Below, piece after piece: positions 25,422 through 33,793 of a stretch of DNA of 64,000 bases. Made by a program: the position numbers and the translations under genes. The notes beneath the pieces were generated by a model. The model searched no databases. It was given only the letters and a program-made list of their open reading frames with translations, and had not been told where the DNA came from. Position 1 is the stretch's first letter. Each line of letters begins with the position of its first letter. Source of the DNA: Bacillus sp. RO3 (GTDB lineage Bacteria > Bacillota > Bacilli > Bacillales > Bacillaceae_B); NCBI RefSeq assembly GCF_012911895.1, contig NZ_JAAXCV010000023.1:162370-226369 (forward strand), read 5' to 3'.

Positions 25422-25664
25422 TCAATAATAATAATAGGGGTACGGAGGATAACCATAATATGGAGGCGGATATCCATAACCGTAACCGTAAGGTCTGACT
25501 AATGATGCTCCGAGCAGTCCGCCCGCAAAGCCACCCAGAAATGGACTAAATCCGAAGGGCCTCCTGCCGAAACCTGGTCTTCCATACCCGACCCTTCCGA
25601 TCGGGCGGCGGAACTCATTGTGACTTGGAAAGGATTCATGACCGGCAATGTAAAAATCATTCAT
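25422..25664 (-). CDS. Gly/Pro/Tyr-rich small protein
   Basis: This 80-residue low-complexity protein has a charged N-terminal third (MNDFYIAGHESFPSHNEFRRPIGRVGYGRPGFGRRP), a short hydrophobic patch (FLGGFAGGLLGASLV) and a C-terminal tail of YGYGYG, PPYYGYPPYP and YYYY. AGAGGAGG lies before the ATG on the minus strand. Such compositions are common in spore coat or cell-surface proteins of Bacillus, but no domain is recognised and the assignment is a guess. It is convergent with the LLM gene. Confidence 0.72.
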   Translation of the reverse strand: MNDFYIAGHESFPSHNEFRRPIGRVGYGRPGFGRRPFGFSPFLGGFAGGLLGASLVRPYGYGYGYPPPYYGYPPYPYYYY

Positions 25665-25775
25665 AAAAAAACCTCCTCTCTATCTAAGGTTATGATTATT
25701 CAGACCATAACGAAATGGTTTGGGCATGAGCCCATGGAGAGAAAGTTTATGAATCATGTTTGTGAAGTTGAGAGT

Positions 25776-25802
25776 GTAGAGCAAATAACCTGGTTGCTCT
25801 AC
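25776..25802. other. Perfect 9-bp hairpin
   Basis: GTAGAGCAA pairs with TTGCTCTAC around ATAACCTGG. No T-run follows on either strand. It lies just past the 3-prime end of the repeat-containing gene at 25832 and may be a T-less terminator. Confidence 0.5.
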
Positions 25803-25831
25803 ATTCCCCGGTTAGAGTATGTAAAACAACA

Positions 25832-26374
25832 TCAGGATGCTGATTCCTTCGTTTGCACCAATGCAGAAATGATGGATCCGACTGCCTGGATCCAGCTCCC
25901 TACCACATCAATATTTCCGCTGTCCCTTCCTTTTAACTCAAGGATTCCGGCAATGGCCTGAAGGGCGTTCCCAATGACCTGCAGGAGATTGCCGTATATG
26001 GAGTAAAGCTCTTCCAATGTACGTTCTTCATTGAATGAATCTGCAAGTGCTGCCCCTCCACCAAGGGACTGAAGAAGATTTCCTTTAATATTTAATTCTT
26101 GCTTAGTTATGTCGTTAAAGTTAATCAGAATGCCCGATATGACAGTGACATTTCCTATGGCCTGAATTTGATTTCCTACTTTCGTCAGGGTGAATTCATC
26201 GATTGCATCTGCCCCTAATGCGCTTCCTACTGCTTGCAGTTCATTTCCAATCAGACTGAATGACTCCAGGATATCTTCTGGGATACTTTTAATAGGGGTG
26301 CTGCCGATAGCGGCAAGGACTGTTCCGATTGCCGAAACCCATGCTCCGAACGTGGCTTTTTCTTCATTGCTCAT
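25832..26374 (-). CDS. Repetitive helical protein with five GNxLQAIG-like repeats
   Basis: This protein of about 180 residues contains five spaced copies of a G(N/S)xhQxhG motif: GNELQAVGSAL, GNQIQAIGNVT, GNLLQSLGGGA, GNLLQVIGNAL and GSWIQAVGSII, each followed by an amphipathic segment. There are no charged membrane-span boundaries, signal peptide or known catalytic motif. I prefer the ATG at 26374 (MSNEEKATFG); an earlier ATG at 26416 adds 14 residues, and neither has a good ribosome binding site. Similar repetitive proteins occur in Bacillus genomes without known function. It lies 16 bp or more from the upstream metallo-hydrolase gene on the same strand. Confidence 0.75.
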   Translation of the reverse strand: MSNEEKATFGAWVSAIGTVLAAIGSTPIKSIPEDILESFSLIGNELQAVGSALGADAIDEFTLTKVGNQIQAIGNVTVISGILINFNDITKQELNIKGNLLQSLGGGAALADSFNEERTLEELYSIYGNLLQVIGNALQAIAGILELKGRDSGNIDVVGSWIQAVGSIISALVQTKESAS

Positions 26375-26432
26375 AGTATAATCGCCTACTTTAAAGTTCT
26401 TAGATAGTGTATACATTTAGGCGATGGAAGGT

Positions 26433-27515
26433 TCATTCCCACCATGATGAAGAGGGAGGAGAGTCTCCTTCTACTAAGAACGTTTCTCCGATTTTCGGGG
26501 TGACCACCTGAATACCGTGCTCTCTTCCGCTTTTCGTCACTCGCTTAATGGGATCTGTCCATTCGTGAAAGGATAAGGTGAATGCTCCCCAATGAATGGG
26601 AAGCAGCCATCTTCCCTTCACATCAAGATGGGCTTGAACAGTCTCTTCCGGACACATGTGGATTGGTGCCCATCTGGAGTCATATTGCCCACACTCCATC
26701 AAGGACAAATCAAATGGTCCGTAAACACTGCCGATCTCCTTGAAATGAGGTCCATAGCCACTATCACCGCTGAAAAAGAGCCTCGAAGCATTCCCGATCA
26801 AACACCATGAACACCAGAGGGTAGCATTTCGGTCATGAAGGCTTCTTCCCGAAAAGTGTCTTGCTGGGGTACAAGCAAGGGTTAGACCGCTCCACTCGAC
26901 TTCGTCCCACCAATCCAGTTCGGTAATGTGACCAGGATCGATACCCCATTTCTCAAGATGACTCCCTACTCCCAAGGGTACAAAGAACCTGTTCACTTTG
27001 CTTCGTAGTTTCTTAATCGTTCCATAATCAAGATGATCGTAATGATCATGTGAAAGAATGACAGCATCAATGGAAGGTAGTTCTTCTAGTTGAAAGGGAA
27101 GATCTTTGCTGTAGCGTTTTCCACCTAACCAGGGAAACGGGGACGGAGCACGACCGAACATTGGATCAAGGAGGAGCCTTTTTCCATCCAGTTCAACCAT
27201 TGATGCTGAATGCCCGAACCAAGTCACATTCGTTACAGGATGGGGGTGTTGAAAGGAAGGGAAGCTGACCCTTTGAATATCCCCTTTAGGTTTACGATTC
27301 GTATTTCGTTTCATGAGATCCCGAATCATGGTCAAGGAAGAAGAGAAGCTTGTATCCATAGAAGTGGGGATGGCATTTGTGAAGGCACCCTGTGAATGCT
27401 GTGGAGATGATTGAACACGTTCAACGGAAGGCTTCTTTCCAAATGCAGGATGATACAGCGTAACCAGGACGGCTATCATAATTAAGGTAATGATTAAAGA
27501 AATAAATAACAGCAT
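26433..27515 (-). CDS. Membrane-anchored metallo-beta-lactamase-fold hydrolase (NAPE-PLD-like)
   Basis: This 360-residue protein has an N-terminal membrane anchor (residues 2-20) followed by a metallo-beta-lactamase domain of the UlaG/NAPE-PLD branch. The metal site reads SHDHYDHLD (His156, His158, Asp160, His161), with further ligands in TPARHFSGR, FSGDSGYGPHF and PIHWGAF. The WFGHSASMVELDG and RLLLDPMFGRAPSP blocks are typical of phospholipase-D-like or lactonase-like members. AAGGAGAAA lies before the ATG. A phosphodiester or lactone substrate at the membrane is plausible but unproven. Confidence 0.85.
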   Translation of the reverse strand: MLLFISLIITLIMIAVLVTLYHPAFGKKPSVERVQSSPQHSQGAFTNAIPTSMDTSFSSSLTMIRDLMKRNTNRKPKGDIQRVSFPSFQHPHPVTNVTWFGHSASMVELDGKRLLLDPMFGRAPSPFPWLGGKRYSKDLPFQLEELPSIDAVILSHDHYDHLDYGTIKKLRSKVNRFFVPLGVGSHLEKWGIDPGHITELDWWDEVEWSGLTLACTPARHFSGRSLHDRNATLWCSWCLIGNASRLFFSGDSGYGPHFKEIGSVYGPFDLSLMECGQYDSRWAPIHMCPEETVQAHLDVKGRWLLPIHWGAFTLSFHEWTDPIKRVTKSGREHGIQVVTPKIGETFLVEGDSPPSSSWWE

Positions 27516-27668
27516 GAAAGTTTCTCCTTTTCAAACGATATCTTTTACTATCTCAGATTTTCTTTAAGCTGTCCAAATTCTCATTTAAGAAAATGTTAAG
27601 ATTTCTGTTATGAATCCATAAGATTTTCTTCTTATACTTATGTTAATAGTAAGCTGGGAGGGAATCGA

Positions 27669-28178
27669 ATGAAAAAATGGGTGATCGGGATTGCTTTCAT
27701 TGTCATTTCGGGAGCGGGGTGGTGGCTGATTTCACCAATATTTTTGGATAAGGTAGTCAACGAAGACCCTGTTTTATCTTCCTCTGAATCAAGTCTGGGA
27801 GAAAAGACGGTTCATTTAACCGATTCATCTTCGCCAGATGATAAGTCACAAGATACAATGAAAGAAAATGTTTTAGTCGGAACCTTTCAGGGGGCAGATG
27901 ACCATCATGATGCAAAAGGGAATGTAATCATTACAGAAAAGAATGTTCGATTCGAAGATTTTGAAGTGACCAACGGTCCAGATCTTTACGTTTACTTAGT
28001 AGAAAAAGGTGAGGAAACAAAAAAAGGGATTTCCCTGGGAAAGCTGAAGGGAAACATCGGCAATCAAAATTATGAGATACCAGAAGGTCATTCCCTGTCA
28101 GCAGGGATGGAAATCGTGATCTGGTGTAGACAATTCAATGTGGATTTTGGTCGTGCCGAGTTAGATAAAGGGATGTAA
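27669..28178 (+). CDS. DM13-domain membrane-anchored protein
   Basis: This 169-residue protein has an N-terminal membrane anchor (residues 4-20), a Ser/Asp-rich linker, and a DM13 domain from about residue 70: LVGTFQGADDHHDAKGNVII, RFEDFEVTNGPDLYVYL, and VIWCRQFNVDFGRAEL. DM13 domains contain a near-invariant cysteine (here in IWCRQF) and are proposed to take part in extracellular redox chemistry. It heads an operon with a response regulator (13 nt downstream), a histidine kinase and a membrane-anchored MsrAB. GGGAGG lies before the ATG. The grouping suggests surface oxidative-damage sensing or repair. Confidence 0.88.
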   Translation: MKKWVIGIAFIVISGAGWWLISPIFLDKVVNEDPVLSSSESSLGEKTVHLTDSSSPDDKSQDTMKENVLVGTFQGADDHHDAKGNVIITEKNVRFEDFEVTNGPDLYVYLVEKGEETKKGISLGKLKGNIGNQNYEIPEGHSLSAGMEIVIWCRQFNVDFGRAELDKGM

Positions 28179-28191
28179 AGGAAGGGTGGCC

Positions 28192-28899
28192 ATGACAAAA
28201 AAAGTACTGTTAGTAGATGATGAAGAAAATATTGTAGATGTATGCTCACGGTATCTTAGACGGGAAGGGTATGAAGTGAGTTCGGCCTTGAACGGAATGG
28301 AGGCAATGGAGCGATATGCTTCGTTCAAACCGGATATTGTCATCTTGGATATCATGATGCCAGAAATGGATGGCTGGCAGGTGGCTGAAAGGATAAGGGT
28401 AGAGAGTGACACACCCATTATCATGCTGACAGCACTGGGGCAGGAAAAGGATCGGATTTATGGGCTGACGATTGGAGCGGATGACTATGTGACAAAACCG
28501 TTCAGCCCGCGTGAACTGTTGCTGCGTATTAAAAATGTATTAAGAAGGACCTACTCCACTACACAGAGGGAAGTACAGAAGGACGTTCTTAAGTGGAAGG
28601 ATCTCCTGATTGATCGTGATAAACGAAAGGTAGTCGTGGCAGGGAAACAAATCGAGATGACCGTAAAAGAATTCGATCTACTAACCTTGTTAGCTGAACA
28701 CCCTTCACAAGTGTTTTCAAAATCTCAGCTTCTCGAAACGTTATGGGGATATGAATATTTGGGAGATGCCAATACTATCAATGTTCATATACGCAGGCTG
28801 AGAGAAAAGATAGAAATGGATCCCTCTTCTCCAGAATGGATTAAAACTGTGTGGGGAATTGGGTATAAATTTGAGGGGAAGCCGTATTATGAAGATTAG
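28192..28899 (+). CDS. OmpR-family response regulator
   Basis: This protein of about 235 residues has an N-terminal receiver domain with DDEEN (9-13), the phospho-acceptor Asp53 in VILDIMMP, and Thr/Lys switch residues in MLTALG and TKPF. A C-terminal winged-helix DNA-binding domain contains LLETLWGYEYLGDANTINVHIRRLREKIE. I prefer the ATG at 28192 to a GTG two codons upstream. It overlaps the kinase gene by 11 nt. TTAAG direct repeats upstream of the operon (about 27592-27606) could be its own binding site. Confidence 0.92.
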   Translation: MTKKVLLVDDEENIVDVCSRYLRREGYEVSSALNGMEAMERYASFKPDIVILDIMMPEMDGWQVAERIRVESDTPIIMLTALGQEKDRIYGLTIGADDYVTKPFSPRELLLRIKNVLRRTYSTTQREVQKDVLKWKDLLIDRDKRKVVVAGKQIEMTVKEFDLLTLLAEHPSQVFSKSQLLETLWGYEYLGDANTINVHIRRLREKIEMDPSSPEWIKTVWGIGYKFEGKPYYED

Positions 28900-29935
28900 A
28901 ACCCTCCTTATTTTAGCCAATACGATTTCGCTCTTTTTGATTTTACTATTTCTAACGATCTCGTATGTTCAGATGTTTATCTCACCCAAGATCATACTCG
29001 TGCTTTCCGTTATTACCCTGGCAGCGGGAGTCCTGTCTTTCGCTGTGAACTTGATGATCTCCTCACCTTTATTAAAGTCTGTGAAGCAGATGAGTAAAGA
29101 AGCCGAGCGGATGGCTAACGGAGACTTCGACGTGAAGGTGACAGAAGCGGGGCCTCAGGAAATGAAAGAGCTCGCCGCCAACTTTAATCATATGTCCACT
29201 AGAATAGAAGAAATGTTTGTAGAATTAAGGGAATCAGAAAAGTTTAAAAGTGAGCTGATTGCAAATGTGTCCCATGATTTGCGAACGCCTCTGTCCTCCA
29301 TTTATTCGTTTGTAGAGGCCCTGAATGATGACATCATAGAAGCTCCAGAGGAGCGGAAAAGATATTACGAAACGATTCTGTCCGAAACAAATAAATTGAC
29401 CCTGCTTATAGAGGAGGTCATGGAGTTGTCACAGTTGGAAAACAGAAAGCTGCCGTGGAATCCTCAACCGACGCCGATGGATCAGCTCCTGGTTGAAACC
29501 ATTCAGCAATTCGAAAGGGCTTTACAGGAAAAGCAAGTGGAAGTAAACGTGGAATATGATGACCGTTTGCCTCTTGTTTCATTAATGCCTTTTCAAATCA
29601 AAAGGGTGATGACCAACTTAATACAAAATGCCCTCTGCTTTTCTCCAGATCAAACGTCACTTGAACTTAAAGTGTCAATGAGTGCGGGAATGATGAGGTT
29701 TTCCGTTACAGACGAAGGAAAAGGCGTTCCCTTTGAAGAGCAGGCGTCGATTTTTCAGCGCTTTTACCGTGTAGAAAAGTCAAGAAATAAAGCCAGTGGA
29801 GGGTCAGGACTGGGCCTGTCCATCAGCAAGGAAATAGTCGAACTTCACGGTGGAGAGATTGGAGTCGAAAGCGATGGGAGGTCGGGCAGCACCTTTTGGT
29901 TCCAGTTGCCTATAGAAATGAGCAAGGAGGAATAA
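28889..29935 (+). CDS. Sensor histidine kinase, intramembrane-sensing type
   Basis: This 348-residue kinase has two membrane helices (about 5-27 and 34-57) with only a few residues outside the cell, then a HAMP domain (58-110), a HisKA domain with VSHDLRTPL (His129) and an HATPase domain with [17 protein letters not shown] and [13 protein letters not shown]. The nearly absent extracellular loop suggests that the signal comes through the membrane or from a partner protein. The DM13 protein of the same operon is the obvious candidate, by inference. The start at 28889 is backed by GAGGGGAAG and by overlap with the regulator gene. Confidence 0.9.
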   Translation: MKIRTLLILANTISLFLILLFLTISYVQMFISPKIILVLSVITLAAGVLSFAVNLMISSPLLKSVKQMSKEAERMANGDFDVKVTEAGPQEMKELAANFNHMSTRIEEMFVELRESEKFKSELIANVSHDLRTPLSSIYSFVEALNDDIIEAPEERKRYYETILSETNKLTLLIEEVMELSQLENRKLPWNPQPTPMDQLLVETIQQFERALQEKQVEVNVEYDDRLPLVSLMPFQIKRVMTNLIQNALCFSPDQTSLELKVSMSAGMMRFSVTDEGKGVPFEEQASIFQRFYRVEKSRNKASGGSGLGLSISKEIVELHGGEIGVESDGRSGSTFWFQLPIEMSKEE

Positions 29936-29937
29936 CG

Positions 29938-31077
29938 ATGAAAAAAATGATGATGGGAATCGGATTGCTGCTTGTATTGATCATAGCGGTTTTCTTTGGA
30001 CCACACCTGTATGCAAGCATGACCCAGAAGTCATTGGGGAGTGAGCAGGTAAAAACGGACAGCCTGGATGAAGAACATGCGGTTGCCACCTTTGCAGGAG
30101 GCTGCTTCTGGTGCATGGAGCCGCCTTTTGAAAAACTGGATGGCGTATACTCCGTCATTTCGGGATATACGGGTGGTGACGAAAAGAACCCGAGCTATGA
30201 AGAAGTATCTTCAAAACAGACGGGACATGTAGAAGCCGTTCAAATAGAATACAACCCAAAGGTGATCACGTATGAGCAGCTTCTAAAGGTATTCTGGAGA
30301 CAAATTGATCCGACGGATCCTGGTGGACAATTCGTCGATCGAGGTCCCCAATATGTGAGTGGGATATTCTATCATAGTGAAGACCAGAAGAGCACAGCTC
30401 AACAATCAAAACAGGAATTAGCAGATTCAGGACGGTTTGAAGAGGAGATTGTGACTGAAATCCGACCTGCCAATACCTTTTACAAAGCGGAAGAGTATCA
30501 CCAGGATTATTATAAGAAAAATAAATTGAGCTATTCGTTCTACCGGAATCAATCAGGAAGAGATGACTTTCTTCAGGAAGCCTGGGGAAATGACCTGAAC
30601 ATCAAGCTGGATACGAAACCCCTTTATCCTTCCTACACAGACGAGGAATTAAAAGAAAAGCTCACACCTATCCAATACAAAGTGACACAGAAAGACGGGA
30701 CTGAGAAAGCATTTGATAATGAATATTGGGATAACAAAGAAGAAGGAATCTACGTGGATGTGGTTTCCGGAGAGCCGCTTTTCAGCTCCAAAGATAAATA
30801 TAAAAGCGGGACAGGATGGCCCAGTTTCACAAAGCCACTGGTAGAAGAAAACATCGTGGAAGTCGAAGATCGCTCCCTATTCATGGTGCGGACGGAGGTA
30901 AGGAGTAAACACGCCGATTCCCACCTTGGCCATGTGTTCAATGATGGACCTGAGCCAACTGGTTTAAGGTATTGCATGAATTCAGCAGCCCTTCGATTTG
31001 TTCCGAAAGATGAATTGAAAAAAAAGGGCTATTGGGAGTTCGTTTCCCATTTTGAAAAGGGGGAGGGAGGTTCTTGA
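29938..31077 (+). CDS. msrAB: Membrane-anchored MsrA-MsrB fusion, methionine sulfoxide reductase
   Basis: This protein of about 379 residues has an N-terminal membrane anchor (1-20), an MsrA domain with [11 protein letters not shown] (catalytic Cys56) and an MsrB domain with [18 protein letters not shown] and [11 protein letters not shown] (catalytic Cys346). It repairs both S- and R-methionine sulfoxide, here presumably outside the membrane. The MsrB part lacks the two CxxC zinc motifs, as in many fused enzymes. AAGGAGG lies before the ATG, two bases after the kinase stop codon. As last gene of the DM13/two-component operon it is the likely effector. Confidence 0.93.
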   Translation: MKKMMMGIGLLLVLIIAVFFGPHLYASMTQKSLGSEQVKTDSLDEEHAVATFAGGCFWCMEPPFEKLDGVYSVISGYTGGDEKNPSYEEVSSKQTGHVEAVQIEYNPKVITYEQLLKVFWRQIDPTDPGGQFVDRGPQYVSGIFYHSEDQKSTAQQSKQELADSGRFEEEIVTEIRPANTFYKAEEYHQDYYKKNKLSYSFYRNQSGRDDFLQEAWGNDLNIKLDTKPLYPSYTDEELKEKLTPIQYKVTQKDGTEKAFDNEYWDNKEEGIYVDVVSGEPLFSSKDKYKSGTGWPSFTKPLVEENIVEVEDRSLFMVRTEVRSKHADSHLGHVFNDGPEPTGLRYCMNSAALRFVPKDELKKKGYWEFVSHFEKGEGGS

Positions 31078-31078
31078 C

Positions 31079-31243
31079 ATGAACCGTCCCTTGACCCGAC
31101 AGGACATCTTCCATTTCATTCTATCCACGGAGTTAGATGGACGTATCTGTGAAGGTCATCTGTCTAATTTCACGATATCTGCATCTTTGTTTGGACGCTT
31201 TAAGATGAGGTCGCGAAGGATGTGGGATCCGAGCATGCTATAG
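31079..31243 (+). CDS. Possible small ORF after msrAB (weak)
   Basis: A 54-codon frame beginning MNRPLTRQDIFHFILSTELDG starts one base after the msrAB stop codon and has GGGAGGGAGG eight bases upstream. That run also encodes the Gly-Glu-Gly-Gly end of MsrAB, so the ribosome-site match may be coincidental. The last 88 bp are antisense to the end of the convergent FAD oxidoreductase gene. It could be a genuine small protein or a remnant. Confidence 0.25.
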   Translation: MNRPLTRQDIFHFILSTELDGRICEGHLSNFTISASLFGRFKMRSRRMWDPSML

Positions 31244-32346
31244 ACCGTTCCATTCCCACCGTAGCCTAATAAATAATAGGTCCTATCCTTATCAGGATGT
31301 TTTCCTATGTAAGGAAGATTGTCCAATGACTCTCCGAAACTTGCTCCCCAGGCATAGTCCATTTTGATGTTCATGTCAGGGAAAAGCTTCTGAACCTCTT
31401 TCTCGATTTTCTTTCCCCGTTTTTCAATTTTCTTATCATCCTGAGGGGCTTCTGGTGGATCCTCATCCATGCCCCCGGCAATGATTCGATTATCGATAGT
31501 GGTTCGCATGTATAAATAGGGACGATTTGTTTCCCAGATGAGAGCACGTTCATGCCATTGGGATAAATCTTCAATGGGTTCAGTGGCAATGGCATATGAA
31601 TGATTGATATTCGTTCCGATATGTTTACTGATTGGCAGGGTTTCATATCCGGTTGCATGGACTAAGTGAGATGCCCGGAGGATCCCTTCAGACGTATGGA
31701 TTTTGATACCGGAAGGATCTTCGTCAACACTTTCAGCCTCAAGGTTTTCAAAAAGGGTTGTGAGTTGACCTTCCCCTAAATAGTCAAAGATGCCGTTCAC
31801 AAATCGGTATGGATTCACTTCGGCATCCCCATGGGTAATCAACGCCCCGGCTTTTGAAAATGGCAATCGCTGTTTGATGTCTTTCTTTGACCAATATTCT
31901 ACAGGAAATCCATGTTCCTTCAATACGTTATATTCTTTTTTTAGTTTTGATACATGCAGGGGAGTACTTGCGTAGTAGATGCTCTTTCTCCTGATGAATT
32001 CAGATGTCACGGGTAATGTCATTGCCAATTGTTCTAAGTCGTCGATCGCTTCGAGACAAAGCTTGTAAAAACGGACGGCTTTCTCTTTTCCGATTTGATC
32101 AACCAGATCATGGAGCATGATATCATTGGAGAATTGCAGTAAACCGGTGTTAGCAGCTGAACTCCCTGAAGCCCGCCTTCGTTTCTCGATGATGGCGACG
32201 TCCAATCCGGCCCTGGTCAGCGTATAAGCACATAAAGCCCCGGACATCCCTCCTCCAATAATGGCTACATCATATTGTTTATCGAAATTCCTTTTTCTAT
32301 CATTAAATGTTGTTGTCCAAAATAAGCGGCCATTATGTAAATCCAT
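31156..32346 (-). CDS. FAD-dependent oxidoreductase, DAO family
   Basis: This protein of about 396 residues belongs to the glycine/D-amino-acid oxidase (DAO) family. The FAD dinucleotide motif VAIIGGGMSGALCAYTLTRAG lies at about 28-48, SSAANTGLLQFSND follows it, and the C-terminal region GASFGESLDNLPYIG...LGYGGNGTVYSML completes the FAD site. I choose the ATG at 32346, preceded by GGGGGAAC; a longer upstream frame lacks a ribosome site. Amine or amino acid oxidation is expected, as in YurR or gamma-glutamylputrescine oxidase types. The substrate is unknown. It is convergent with the msrAB operon. Confidence 0.87.
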   Translation of the reverse strand: MDLHNGRLFWTTTFNDRKRNFDKQYDVAIIGGGMSGALCAYTLTRAGLDVAIIEKRRRASGSSAANTGLLQFSNDIMLHDLVDQIGKEKAVRFYKLCLEAIDDLEQLAMTLPVTSEFIRRKSIYYASTPLHVSKLKKEYNVLKEHGFPVEYWSKKDIKQRLPFSKAGALITHGDAEVNPYRFVNGIFDYLGEGQLTTLFENLEAESVDEDPSGIKIHTSEGILRASHLVHATGYETLPISKHIGTNINHSYAIATEPIEDLSQWHERALIWETNRPYLYMRTTIDNRIIAGGMDEDPPEAPQDDKKIEKRGKKIEKEVQKLFPDMNIKMDYAWGASFGESLDNLPYIGKHPDKDRTYYLLGYGGNGTVYSMLGSHILRDLILKRPNKDADIVKLDR

Positions 32347-32593
32347 TTTGGTTCCCCCAATAAGAGTCTTGTTATTTAAATTATGTTCATAATCCATTCC
32401 CTTTAACAGACAGGAATAAAACATTTTCGAAAAATGTAACAATGAGGGTAAGTAGATGCTGGTAATGGTCGTTGGTGGGGGATCGCAGCTGTTCTTTCAG
32501 TAGGGAAAGACCTATATCGAGAGGAATGATTGGTCTAGAGGGGAACGGTTAAAGAGAGAGAAGGAACGTAAATCTCCATGTATCTAAGGGAAT
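32347..32593. other. Gene-free stretch upstream of the FAD oxidoreductase gene
   Basis: This region carries the minus-strand promoter region of the FAD oxidoreductase gene and the terminator of the gene at 32657. I see no other frame or repeat. Confidence 0.4.
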
Positions 32594-32648
32594 AAAGGCT
32601 ACTGCATGGATTATGTAGGCCTGAGGTCTGGGCGTGCAGCAGCCTTTA
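32594..32648 (-). terminator. Terminator of the PhnB-like gene
   Basis: AAAGGCTACTGCATG pairs with CGTGCAGCAGCCTTT across a 25-nt loop with one mismatch. On the minus strand it is followed by a moderately T-rich ATTCCC tail. Confidence 0.65.
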
Positions 32649-32656
32649 CTGTTGGA

Positions 32657-33064
32657 TTATTTTGTGTAATTCAAATCCCAATTGATTCCGTAAGGGTCTT
32701 TTACTTTAGCAAATTTAGCACCCCAGAAAGTGTCCTGAAGTTCCATAATAACTGTGCCTTTTTCAGTTAAACGGCTGTAATAAGTGTCGATTTCTTCTTC
32801 ACTTTCGAGCTCAAGGACAAGGGAAATGTTATTCCCTACGGTTGGTTCCTGGCCTGGAAAGCTGTCTGACACCATAAAGAATAGATCGCCTTTTTTAAAT
32901 TTCGCATGCATGATCCCCTCAGAAATTTCCGGTGGACTTGGGAAATCAGCCTCGCCAAATGTCTGAAGTTCCGTCACTTCGCCTTCAAATACCTCTTTGT
33001 AGTATTCCAATGCTTCTTTTCCCTCACCATTAAAACTAAAATAAGGTGTAATCTGATGCTTCAT
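32657..33064 (-). CDS. PhnB-like VOC-family protein
   Basis: This protein of about 135 residues is of the PhnB/YjdN vicinal-oxygen-chelate group. The typical opening is KHQITPYFSFNGEGKEALEYYKEVFEG and the end is VKDPYGINWDLNY. GGAGAG lies before the ATG at 33064; an earlier in-frame ATG at 33097 would place the promoter -10 inside the gene. Members are small dimeric proteins of uncertain function. Its promoter region contains an SOS-like GAAC-N4-GTTC box. Confidence 0.85.
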   Translation of the reverse strand: MKHQITPYFSFNGEGKEALEYYKEVFEGEVTELQTFGEADFPSPPEISEGIMHAKFKKGDLFFMVSDSFPGQEPTVGNNISLVLELESEEEIDTYYSRLTEKGTVIMELQDTFWGAKFAKVKDPYGINWDLNYTK

Positions 33065-33134
33065 CAACTCTCCACTCCAATTCCTAAGTATTTTCATACA
33101 TCTTTATTATAGTCCAATTTGTTGGAATAAAACA

Positions 33135-33148
33135 AGAACAAATGTTCT
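33135..33148 (-). promoter_or_regulatory. SOS-like box at the PhnB-like promoter
   Basis: AGAACAAATGTTCT is a 14-bp palindrome with the GAAC-N4-GTTC core of Bacillus LexA/DinR boxes, although the flanking C/G bases are replaced by A/T. It lies at or near the -35 (TTGTTT) of the minus-strand promoter whose -10 is TATAAT. A second palindrome TCCAA-TTTG-TTGGA lies at 33111-33124. Confidence 0.45.
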
Positions 33149-33159
33149 GTTCTTGTGAA

Positions 33160-33190
33160 AAAAATTGGATAGACACATAAATGCCTATCC
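33160..33190 (-). terminator. Terminator of the ohr gene
   Basis: On the minus strand GGATAG pairs with CTATCC around a 12-nt loop and is followed by AATTTTTTT. Confidence 0.8.
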
Positions 33191-33202
33191 ATGATGATTT
33201 CA

Positions 33203-33625
33203 TTAAAATAGTTCAGTATTCAATTCAACCTCGATATTTCCATTCGTTGCTTTGGAATATGGGCATACACCGTGTGCTTTTTCCACTAACTGCTTTGCTT
33301 CATCCAGTTCAACCCCACTGACGGCAACTGTCAGGACAACGCCTAGCTTGAATCCTCCATCTGTATCTTTTCCAATAGAGACTTCAGCCGTTACATTGGA
33401 TTCAATCTTCTTCTTTTCCTGGCGGGCAACCAAGTTTAGAGCGCTGTCGAAACATGCCGCATATCCAGCTGCGAACAGTTGTTCAGGATTCGTTGATCCT
33501 TCTGCTCCAGATCCCCCAAGTGACTTTGGCATAGCCAATCCAATATCGAGAACTCCATCACTGCTTGTCACTTTGCCGGCACGGCCACCTTTTGCTGTTG
33601 CTTTTGCTGTGTATAATGCATCCAT
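33203..33625 (-). CDS. ohrA: Organic hydroperoxide resistance protein (Ohr/OsmC family)
   Basis: This 140-residue thiol peroxidase reduces organic hydroperoxides using two cysteines, here Cys58 in AAGYAACFDSAL and Cys121 in HGVCPYSKAT. MDALYTAKATAKGGRAG is the canonical start, at 33625 with AGAGGAG upstream; longer frames are spurious. It is divergent from ohrR, with OhrR-type operators and a TTGACA-17-TATTAT promoter between. Peroxide oxidation of OhrR would induce it. Confidence 0.95.
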   Translation of the reverse strand: MDALYTAKATAKGGRAGKVTSSDGVLDIGLAMPKSLGGSGAEGSTNPEQLFAAGYAACFDSALNLVARQEKKKIESNVTAEVSIGKDTDGGFKLGVVLTVAVSGVELDEAKQLVEKAHGVCPYSKATNGNIEVELNTELF

Positions 33626-33674
33626 TTCGTTCACTCCTCTTTTGTGTTTTGTGCAATTTAATAGTACAAAACTA

Positions 33675-33730
33675 ATAATAAAAGGTTTCAATGATATTGT
33701 CAACAATTAAATTGTACACAATTAAATTTG
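33675..33730 (-). promoter_or_regulatory. ohr promoter and OhrR operators
   Basis: On the minus strand TTGACA (33698-33703) and TATTAT (33675-33680) are separated by 17 bp. ACAATTAAATTGT, a perfect 13-bp palindrome at 33703-33715, abuts the -35, and a near copy ACAATTAAATTTG lies 15 bp further on (33718-33730). This matches the AT-rich inverted repeats bound by OhrR. Confidence 0.88.
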
Positions 33731-33793
33731 ATAATTGGTTTTGATTTCTGTATGATGATACAACTAGTATGTTCAAGAAAGGAACGGTCATGT

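Noticed and set aside
28859..28888. Longer start for the histidine kinase inside the regulator gene
   Set aside because: The ATG at 28889 has a good ribosome site and the usual overlap; the extension has no membrane or domain content.
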